Source: a virus
DNA length: 32,841 nt
IMG/VR virus record: IMGVR_UViG_3300009481_000055
Span: 1-32,841 of that record
Strand: one strand, 5' to 3'
Part shown: piece after piece, positions 22,977 to 28,897 of the stretch
Numbering within the stretch: position 1 is the stretch's first letter
How the letters are laid out: each line of letters opens with the position of its first letter
Made by a program: the position numbers and the translations under genes
The notes under the pieces: model-generated
What the model was told of the DNA's origin: nothing
The model's database searches: none
The model's input: only the letters and a program-made list of their open reading frames with translations

Positions 22977-23903
22977 TTAATTTGAATACCCAGAGTCCAC
23001 CCCCCTAGCCTTTAGGCTAGAGAGGGCTTTGGCTGACTGGCTGCCCTTCGGCTGTGTCCCATGTATCAAGAGTCCGAAGGACTCTTTGCCGAACACTGCA
23101 TGACTATCGTCATGGTCTATCTCCAGTCCTTCGGACTGTGCTTGCTCTAGGCTGAACACTACCTTGGCAGTCTTCAGTCCCTTTAGGGACTGGATCAGGT
23201 GGTCGTACTTCCCACCTTCACTGGCTGTGAGAACGAAGTTCTCAGGCAGTGGCTGCCATGCCTGACGTAGCTTTGCTACGTGTTGCAGTGACTTGGTATA
23301 GGCGTAGCCTATAACTCTAGGCATCGGCTGGTTTTGTGGCAGGGTGGTGGCCCGAAGGGCCATCGACCAGCCTTCTAAGTACTTCGTACTGTAGAAGTCA
23401 CCGCCGACATGAATTCTTATGATGACTACGTCATCAGGCTTGAACTTCTTCGTAGCATCTTTGATGCTATCGAGGATCAGTGCAGCGATAGCATACGCTG
23501 CATTTTCTCCAGTTAACTTACGTAGTAAGTTAAAGTTGTGCCAGTTTTGCTGTCTGACGTTCTCGTATCTCTCAGCACTAGCCTCGAAACACCTGAACTT
23601 TAGTTCAGGACTGTCCCAGATTTTGCCAGTCACTGGATCGGCGAATGCTAAGCATTCGTCAGCTCCGGGACAGCTCCAACCTGCTGGGAGTGTCAGGGTT
23701 AGTATCCTAACCCTAGACACTGGCACATTCAGCTCCGCTGCTGCTGCTTTTCTCAAAGCTTTCAGCTTTGAATTGCCATTGCCGAAGCTGAGCAACTCGC
23801 CTTTCTTCGGATCGATCCCACCTTCGGTGGGTATGTCCGATGTCCAGCTCTGAGTAGCCTTGTCGTACTGCACCTTCGGTGCACTGTATGGGTTGCCGTT
23901 CAT
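22977..23903 (-). CDS. GP88-like phage protein
   Basis: 308 residues from ATG 23903 (AAGGAG six bases upstream); the GTG starts further upstream contain that site. Key motifs are LTLPAGWSCPGADEC (about 70-84), ERYENVRQQNW (111-121), IRIHVGGDFYS (162-172) and IGYAYTKS (198-205). This order, CPGAxxC, RYxN, RIHxxGDFYS, YTKS, is that of the GP88 family found in mycobacteriophages and many environmental phages; its biochemical function is not known to me. The Cys pair and histidine suggest a metal site. About twenty-five perfect hairpins lie within this coding sequence, more than in any other gene here. Confidence 0.75.
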   Translation of the reverse strand: MNGNPYSAPKVQYDKATQSWTSDIPTEGGIDPKKGELLSFGNGNSKLKALRKAAAAELNVPVSRVRILTLTLPAGWSCPGADECLAFADPVTGKIWDSPELKFRCFEASAERYENVRQQNWHNFNLLRKLTGENAAYAIAALILDSIKDATKKFKPDDVVIIRIHVGGDFYSTKYLEGWSMALRATTLPQNQPMPRVIGYAYTKSLQHVAKLRQAWQPLPENFVLTASEGGKYDHLIQSLKGLKTAKVVFSLEQAQSEGLEIDHDDSHAVFGKESFGLLIHGTQPKGSQSAKALSSLKARGVDSGYSN

Positions 23904-23933
23904 GTTTTTCTCCTTCACCACGTAGTGGTGTAC

Positions 23934-24128
23934 TTATTTTTTCCCCAGTTCTGGACACCAATTCTTGGTGTCACCGCAAACTTCGCATTTTTCCAGAGTC
24001 TTATCTTCGATAAGAATCTGGTCGTACCAGTCATCAAGCTCAGCTACGCTGCTGATTCTCGGCACAGGGTAAACCCTCGAACATTCAATTTCGCCAGTCG
24101 TCACATCTTCGATGTGTATGTATTCCAT
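23934..24128 (-). CDS. Small Cys-containing early protein
   Basis: 64 residues from ATG 24128, with AAGGAG six bases upstream that directly follows the hairpin TCACCCC-TTC-GGGGTGA (24140-24156). An acidic chain (IHIEDVTTGEIECSRVYPVP, LDDWYDQILIEDKTLE) ends in CEVCGDTKNWC, a possible knuckle for zinc. Function unknown. Confidence 0.6.
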   Translation of the reverse strand: MEYIHIEDVTTGEIECSRVYPVPRISSVAELDDWYDQILIEDKTLEKCEVCGDTKNWCPELGKK

Positions 24129-24166
24129 CGTCTTCTCCTTCACCCCTTCGGGGTGACTTGTTTAAT

Positions 24167-24868
24167 TTAGCCTAGCTTCGCTAGGGTGACTGGCTTCATC
24201 TCTCCAGTCTTGGCGACTTGAGCTTCCAGCTTCGCTGCTTGAGGGCCAGTCAGTGAAATACCTTCGGTATTTCTAGCTGCCTCGACGGCTTCTCGCTTGG
24301 TACTAGCGTAGCTAGTCTCGCCGTTGTCACCGTTGGACATCGTGACTACCGTTGTCCACTTTCCCCTGTAAGGGGAATCTGGGTAAGTGTCCTTGAAAAT
24401 TTCCAGCTTGCTAATCCACACCTTCGGTGTGGACTTGGCCTTGGATTTCTTGGACTTCGTCACCTTCGGTGACGGCTTGATGCCAATCTCCTCGGCTGAC
24501 ATCGTGGACTTCGTCACCTTCGGTGACGATTTGGCCTTGGCTTTGGCCTTGGCCTTGACTCCGAAGGAGTCACAGCTTCGGATTTTCTTGGCTGCTGCAA
24601 GAGCTTCGCTCTTGTCAGTCTCGAAGTGGTCGGCTGGGAAGTAGCGTTTTTCGTTTATGTAAACATAAACGCAGTACTCCTCGAACTCACTGTCGTAGAC
24701 AACCCTAGTACCTACGGTACTAGCTGGTTCCCAGTCAGCGATAGTGGCGAATTTCTTAGAGTTACGTAGTAACTCTCTACCCTTGACCCACTTGACGAAC
24801 AGTGTCCCTCTCAATCCCTTCGGGATTGAGTTGTGCTGTACCTTCTCGACTGTTTTTGGTGTTCCCAT
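24167..24868 (-). CDS. Lys/Ala/Pro-rich early protein with hairpin-encoded repeats
   Basis: 233 residues, first gene of the leftward early operon, with AGGAG directly after a hairpin. The N-terminal domain (about 1-95) is mixed alpha/beta (TRVVYDSEFEEYCVYVYINE). The middle is a low-complexity basic linker, KAKAKAKAK, then SPKVTKS twice and STPKVWISK, resembling the histone H1-like tails of some bacterial DNA-binding proteins. The C-terminal domain (about 165-233) has WTTVVTMSNGDNGETSYAST. The repeated SPKVTKS units are encoded by nearly identical 23-bp copies holding the same hairpin. DNA binding is plausible; no search was done. Confidence 0.58.
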   Translation of the reverse strand: MGTPKTVEKVQHNSIPKGLRGTLFVKWVKGRELLRNSKKFATIADWEPASTVGTRVVYDSEFEEYCVYVYINEKRYFPADHFETDKSEALAAAKKIRSCDSFGVKAKAKAKAKSSPKVTKSTMSAEEIGIKPSPKVTKSKKSKAKSTPKVWISKLEIFKDTYPDSPYRGKWTTVVTMSNGDNGETSYASTKREAVEAARNTEGISLTGPQAAKLEAQVAKTGEMKPVTLAKLG

Positions 24869-25191
24869 TTTCTTCTCCTTGCCCCTTCGGGGCAGCTTGT
24901 GTTTGTGGCGATAGACTCGCCGATTAGTTGGGACGTAGTCCCATTTCAGCTCTTGGATTTACCCTTCGGGTAGAGCTGGCCTCCGCTGCCTATCTTACGT
25001 AGTAAGACGGCCGATGTCAAATCCTAGGCACGACAGGTAGGATAATCAACATTCTGGACACCTGAAAAAGGAGATCAGGTCAGACAGCAGAGCTGTCTGC
25101 GGTCAGATCGGCCTGAAAAGGTCAGCAGCGGAGCTGCTGGCGGTTCGACTGGACTGAGGCCGAAGGGGGCATAGCTTAGCTTTCTCTCTCT
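24869..25191 (-). other. Structured untranslated leader of the early operon
   Basis: No gene fits here. If transcription starts near 25192, this is a 320-base leader. Stems include TGCCCC/GGGGCA (24880-24894), TGGGAC/GTCCCA (24929-24943), TACCC/GGGTA enclosed by AGCTC/GAGCT (24948-24977), TCTTAC/GTAAGA (24993-25007), ACCTGA/TCAGGT (25060-25080), CAGACAGC/GCTGTCTG (25081-25099), CAGCAGC/GCTGCTG (25123-25139) and CGGCCT/AGGCCG (25109-25114 with 25157-25162). The last ones form two similar units each starting CCTGAAAA. Confidence 0.5.
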
Positions 25192-25198
25192 AAGAGTG

Positions 25199-25228
25199 CT
25201 TATACCCTTGACAGAATTTTTTTGCTAA
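25199..25228 (-). promoter_or_regulatory. Candidate early promoter (leftward)
   Basis: On the minus strand TTAGCA (25223-25228) and TATAAG (25199-25204) lie 18 bp apart, 4 and 5 of 6 to consensus, with an A-run at the start of the spacer. It would start RNA near 25192 and read through the four hairpin-rich genes to 22228. The TTGACA seen on the plus strand at 25209-25214 has no matching -10. Confidence 0.4.
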
Positions 25229-25249
25229 AAGGTCGTTCTGATCACGTTC

Positions 25250-25325
25250 TGTTTCTTTGAAACATCTTGAAATTTCTCCGAAACAACCCCTCTGTTTCAC
25301 TGAAATTTCTTCTGTTTCAGTGAAA
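25250..25325. promoter_or_regulatory. Operator or iteron array: TTTCA-N-TGAAA repeats
   Basis: TGTTTC-TTT-GAAACA (25250-25264), GAAATTTC (25269-25276), TTTCA-C-TGAAA (25295-25305) and TTTCA-G-TGAAA (25315-25325) lie in a row. The last two share the 8-base lead TCTGTTTC and are exactly 20 bp apart, about two helix turns. Further half sites lie in the palindrome at 25337-25385. The array separates the leftward early and rightward late genes. It suits a dimeric repressor or a replication initiator. Confidence 0.6.
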
Positions 25326-25336
25326 GTAAGACAGTT

Positions 25337-25385
25337 GTGTTTCACCCTTATACCCCTTTAGGGGGTATATAAGGGAGTGAAACAC
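25337..25385. repeat. 49-bp compound palindrome at the divergent junction
   Basis: Outer arms GTGTTTCAC (25337-25345) and GTGAAACAC (25377-25385) match 9 of 9. Inner arms CCTTATACCCC (25346-25356) and 25361-25374 match with small bulges around a TTTA loop. TATATAAG at 25366-25373 inside the right arm could be part of a rightward promoter. The outer arms repeat the TTTCA/TGAAA motif of the array to the left. Probably a control site or origin cruciform. Confidence 0.7.
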
Positions 25386-25415
25386 TCTTACTGTCAGATA
25401 CTGTATGATGTTGGA

Positions 25416-25637
25416 ATGAATGAGAAAAGACCTACTGCATTTGGAGGACTCTCTAGGAGGCAAGATAGTCCAATGGAAAAGTTTATAGGAAAATTAAGAC
25501 CCCAGATATTTCTGAGTATTATATTGCTCGGCATTGTAGCTTTTGTTGGAATGTTTAAAGGAATGACAGAGGTGACAGTTGGATGTGTCGCTGGTATTAT
25601 CGCTTTAGCTAAAGATGTACTTCAGAGTGATAGTTAA
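25416..25637 (+). CDS. Small membrane protein, possible holin-like
   Basis: 73 residues from ATG 25416; a GTG at 25377 would start inside the palindrome and is less likely. Two hydrophobic segments, about 30-48 (QIFLSIILLGIVAFVGMF) and 52-68 (EVTVGCVAGIIALA), follow a basic N-terminus. The ribosome site is poor, so the start is uncertain and the transcript could be nearly leaderless (TATGAT ends 7 bases before the ATG). It opens the rightward operon and overlaps the next start (TAATG). Similar two-helix proteins near terminase genes are sometimes holins. Confidence 0.55.
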   Translation: MNEKRPTAFGGLSRRQDSPMEKFIGKLRPQIFLSIILLGIVAFVGMFKGMTEVTVGCVAGIIALAKDVLQSDS

Positions 25638-27073
25638 TGCCACATGTACCAGAACATATATACGGTGGATGGACTAATTTACCTGTAGGAACAAGAAGCC
25701 CTGATGTATATTGGGACGTAAATAATCCCAGTGGGACAACAACACTCCCTATGGGTACATCAAGTCCGGGTATGCATGTGCAACCCGGAGGCTCAACTAA
25801 CCTACCTATAGGATTCTCTGGTACTACTACTGCTGCTAATTGGTTAACCCCAACTCCTGAAGACCCTGTTAATGTACTAAGGGGAACATTTGCATCCCCA
25901 GCTCCGTATGGACATTCCACTGGTTCAGTATTGGGAGACTTACAGGCAAATCCCTTTATTGACTTTGTGCCCGGTGTAGGTACGGCTGTTAATTGGAACC
26001 AGATGGGGCCATATGGAAAAGCTTTCTCTTTAGGATTAGACGCTGTAGATTTGGCAACCTTTGGATTAGGTAAATCGGGTACAGCTCCACTTAGACAACT
26101 AGTTTCTAACCTACCTTGGAGTAGTATAAATCGTGCTGACGATATAACTATATCTCCTGAACGAGTTGAAAAAGCCACAAATGCAGTTGAAGAGATGCTG
26201 AAATCCAACCGAATGATACAAGAAAGTGTAGAAGATATAGAAGACCGAATGGCTATGGTGGGACAATTAAAACAATCTCAAACCGCAGAACGAATTCCTG
26301 TAATGAAAGATTTTGAGATAACCGAAACAGGGGAACGAATGTTTCCTGTAAAACCATACCAAGATAACTACCCGATCCTTCAGGGGTATGCACATTCAGA
26401 TACTCCATCTCTTGAAAGATTGATACAGACTGGCGGTCTAGAAGGCCATCAAGCGTTATATGGTGGTTTGTATAGTGAAGAACCACTACTTCCCTTTTTG
26501 AACCAGAATGGAGAAATAGTTTATTTAAGCAGGAACGCAGACGTTGATAGGTCAATAGATGACATGATGCTTAGTGGTGCAAATTGGCCCGAAATACAAA
26601 AACCAAATATAGACGTTTATGGTGGGCCGTTCTCTTATCCTGAGTTTGGTGTATATACCAACGACAAAAATATCTGGCCCGGTACTCAGGGGTACTTAAC
26701 AGCACAAGACGAACCCTTTAGTTGGTTGTCTCCTTCTTCGAGGCAAAGAATTGAATATCCTACTCACAGTACTTTAAGTGACCCTGTTGATATAGGTCGT
26801 GAATTAGTGACAAGAAGGCAATCATTTGAAGATCAATTACAAGAAATAAGGAATGCTAGAGCAAGGCCTTTACCGACCTTGAAAGAAACCGATCCTCTAT
26901 TGGCAGATTTTGTTCAAACTGGGAAATGGGATACTAGGTTAGAAGCCGATCCTTCGTTCCCTGTACCAACAAGTCCATTAATCCCTTACCCATATCAGCT
27001 TCCATTGCAGCTTGGAATTCATGGATTAACTGGAGTCGGCAGAGGAATAAATCAACGTGGTTATCCTTATTAA
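25637..27073 (+). CDS. Unknown 478-residue protein, possibly packaged with the head
   Basis: Starts in a TAATG overlap. The N-terminus has three copies of a Pro/Gly motif: TNLPVGTRSP (13-22), TTLPMGTSSP (35-44) and TNLPIGFSG (54-62). Residues about 95-160 contain PFIDFVPGVGTAVNW and helices. Residues about 240-345 (YAHSDTPSLERLIQTGGLEG, then EIVYLSRNAD) loosely recall ADP-ribosyltransferase-type folds, with a Y-x-S/T start and a helix ending in G-G-L, but the catalytic Glu cannot be placed. The end is Pro-rich. Position just before terminase suggests a late virion protein. Function unknown. Confidence 0.55.
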   Translation: MPHVPEHIYGGWTNLPVGTRSPDVYWDVNNPSGTTTLPMGTSSPGMHVQPGGSTNLPIGFSGTTTAANWLTPTPEDPVNVLRGTFASPAPYGHSTGSVLGDLQANPFIDFVPGVGTAVNWNQMGPYGKAFSLGLDAVDLATFGLGKSGTAPLRQLVSNLPWSSINRADDITISPERVEKATNAVEEMLKSNRMIQESVEDIEDRMAMVGQLKQSQTAERIPVMKDFEITETGERMFPVKPYQDNYPILQGYAHSDTPSLERLIQTGGLEGHQALYGGLYSEEPLLPFLNQNGEIVYLSRNADVDRSIDDMMLSGANWPEIQKPNIDVYGGPFSYPEFGVYTNDKNIWPGTQGYLTAQDEPFSWLSPSSRQRIEYPTHSTLSDPVDIGRELVTRRQSFEDQLQEIRNARARPLPTLKETDPLLADFVQTGKWDTRLEADPSFPVPTSPLIPYPYQLPLQLGIHGLTGVGRGINQRGYPY

Positions 27074-27084
27074 AGGAATAAAAA

Positions 27085-27567
27085 ATGAAGAAACCAGAAG
27101 AAACAAAAGCTAAACAGGACGCTTTCCTTACTGCTTATGGTGAACTGGGAACTATAACTTATGCTTGTAAAGCTGTAGGTATGTCACGATCTACTTATTA
27201 CAACTGGCTTGAAAATAATCTTTATAATTTTAAAGAGAAGCAAGCTGTAGCACATGAAATATTCGGAGAATCTATACGAAATATAGCTTTAGAAAGAATA
27301 AAATTACAAGGCCCAAAAGATAACCCTGTACTTCTTATGGCTTTTCTTAATGCTTTTGCTCCTCAATACTTTAAACGTGATAGTTCTACTGCTAATGATG
27401 CTGCAAAAGAGTTAATGATAGAGCTTAAAAAGCTACGAAACATGCAGCAAGAGTTACGTGATGATAAAAAAGGAGTAATTGAAGAAGATGATTCTAAGAA
27501 AAGGGCTATGGATGAGGTAGAAAAGATACTGTCAAGGCAGATGGAATCTGATGACAACAGAGATTAA
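27085..27567 (+). CDS. terS: Terminase small subunit
   Basis: 160 residues with an AAAGGA site. The N-terminal part (KQDAFLTAYGELGTITYACK, then AVGMSRSTYYNWLENN) is a helix-turn-helix of the type used to recognise the packaging site. The middle has PVLLMAFLNAFAPQYFKRD, and the C-terminal half is an acidic coiled coil (ELMIELKKLRNMQQELRDD) that would oligomerise and touch the large subunit. The next gene, the large terminase, overlaps by 17 bases. Role: recognition of viral DNA and start of packaging. Confidence 0.8.
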   Translation: MKKPEETKAKQDAFLTAYGELGTITYACKAVGMSRSTYYNWLENNLYNFKEKQAVAHEIFGESIRNIALERIKLQGPKDNPVLLMAFLNAFAPQYFKRDSSTANDAAKELMIELKKLRNMQQELRDDKKGVIEEDDSKKRAMDEVEKILSRQMESDDNRD

Positions 27568-28897
27568 TCCAGATGTAACAGATTATATCTTCTCTAAGTT
27601 GGACTTTACTCCAACAGAGAAGCAGGAACCAATACTCAACTGCCGTAAGCGTTTCATATTGGTAGCTGGTGGTGAACAAGCTGGTAAATCTATGGTGGCT
27701 TCCAAGTATCTGGTGTCACGATTCCTAGAAACTGATGAAGCTGGACTATATTGGCTGGTAGCTGCTGACTATGAAAGGACTAGAGCTGAGTTTGAGTACC
27801 TTACACAGGACTTTGCAGCACTGGGAGTACTGGCTGAAGTAACTAAACGAGTTGACCCCGGCAGAATTGTACTGGCTGATGGCACTAGAATAGAAACCAA
27901 GTCAGCTAAAGACCCAAGAACTCTGGCTATGAGAGCACCTAATGGCATTATCGGGTGTGAGGCTAGCCAGTTAGACCTTGAAACCTTCCATAGATTACGA
28001 GGTAGGTGTGCCCCAAAGCGTGGGTGGATGTTCCTTGGTGGTACATTTGAAGGTTCACTGGGGTGGTATCCACAGTTATTTCAACAATGGCAACATGGTG
28101 GAGATGATGAACAGTCGTTCTCTCTGCCTAGTTATTCCAATCAGTACCTATATCCGGGTGGTAGGCAAGACCCTGAGATACTCAGGCTTCAAGCTGTAGC
28201 CTCTGACGACTTCTTTATGGAGCGTATTGAAGGTATACCTACACCACCACAGGGATTAGTATTCGGAGAGTTCAGGCCTGATATACATATCAGTGATGAA
28301 GCCAAGTGGTCAGCAGGTGATCCTGTTTATTTATGGATAGACCCCGGTTATGCTGGTGGTTATGCGGTAGAAGTAGTACAGGATATCAATGGTCAGATAT
28401 GTGTAATAGACGAGATATACGAACAAAACCTCATCACAACAGAAATGATCGACATTGCAAAATCTCGACCATGGTGGAAAGATGTCCAAGGTGGGGTAAT
28501 CGACATAGCTGGATACCAGCATCAGGCTATGTCTGCCCCAGCAGAAATATGGTTAGAGGAAACTGGGGTATATCTTGCTGCTCAGAAAGTTAGAATTAAC
28601 GAGGGAACTGAAAGACTGAAGTCATTTTTAAAGCCCGATCCTATTTCTAACATGCCAAAAATAATATTTAACCCAAGTTGTCGTGGGATTCTGTCAGAGT
28701 TTGGGGCAGAACCAAATCCATTTACAGGACAAACCCAAGCCTATCGCTGGAGAACTGATCGAGATGGTAATATAGTGGGAGAGACTCCTGAAGATAAATA
28801 CAATCACGGCGTTAAAGCTGTAGTTTATGGACTTGTAGATAGATTCGGGTACGGTCATTTACGCAACAACTCGTTCATTAAGGTTAAGAGGTGGTAG
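27551..28897 (+). CDS. terL: Terminase large subunit
   Basis: 448 residues. The ATPase domain has Walker A GGEQAGKS (40-47), an IIGCEA Walker B with E137, and the coupling motif FLGGTFEGS (161-169). The nuclease domain has LWIDPGYAGGYA (D264), VIDEIY (D287) and GVIDIAG (D318), the three acidic residues of an RNase H-like active site. These are the two engines of phage DNA packaging: translocation and cutting. Length is near the usual 430-600. Packaging mode (headful or cohesive ends) cannot be read from this. Confidence 0.93.
   Translation: MTTEINPDVTDYIFSKLDFTPTEKQEPILNCRKRFILVAGGEQAGKSMVASKYLVSRFLETDEAGLYWLVAADYERTRAEFEYLTQDFAALGVLAEVTKRVDPGRIVLADGTRIETKSAKDPRTLAMRAPNGIIGCEASQLDLETFHRLRGRCAPKRGWMFLGGTFEGSLGWYPQLFQQWQHGGDDEQSFSLPSYSNQYLYPGGRQDPEILRLQAVASDDFFMERIEGIPTPPQGLVFGEFRPDIHISDEAKWSAGDPVYLWIDPGYAGGYAVEVVQDINGQICVIDEIYEQNLITTEMIDIAKSRPWWKDVQGGVIDIAGYQHQAMSAPAEIWLEETGVYLAAQKVRINEGTERLKSFLKPDPISNMPKIIFNPSCRGILSEFGAEPNPFTGQTQAYRWRTDRDGNIVGETPEDKYNHGVKAVVYGLVDRFGYGHLRNNSFIKVKRW

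Larger units (their letters stand above)
21168..25139. repeat. Tract of more than 60 short perfect inverted repeats across early genes
   Basis: Arms of 4-13 bp flank loops of TTC, GTA, GAA, TAC, TTT, TTTA and a few others, mostly closed by a C-G pair. Examples (positions): 21168-21181, 21301-21315, 21437-21451, 22638-22654, 22745-22763, 22892-22906, 23005-23020, 23068-23086, 23175-23192, 23228-23244, 23265-23281, 23420-23436, 23513-23533 (9-bp arms), 23690-23720 (13-bp arms, one bulge), 23954-23972, 24255-24273, 24415-24433, 24458-24474, 24511-24529, 24705-24723, 24758-24776, 24810-24830 (9-bp arms), 24880-24894, 25081-25099, 25123-25139. Between 22.88 and 25.14 kb there is roughly one per 45 bp. 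Arms differ from site to site, so this is not one copied element. On the minus-strand transcript the commonest loop reads C-GAA-G. Confidence 0.88.

Noticed and set aside
23713-23961. 82-residue minus-strand frame overlapping the GP88-like gene
   Set aside because: Different frame of the same DNA; the GP88-like protein has clear conserved motifs and a ribosome site.
22880-25140. CRISPR array
   Set aside because: The repeats are inverted, vary in arm sequence and spacing, and lie in coding frames; there is no constant direct repeat with regular spacers and no cas gene.
25141-25160. tRNA-like T-loop (GGTTCGACT)
   Set aside because: Neighbouring bases do not form the T stem, and no acceptor or anticodon arms can be built.
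25209-25214. Perfect TTGACA on the plus strand as a rightward promoter
   Set aside because: No acceptable -10 box 16-19 bp downstream.
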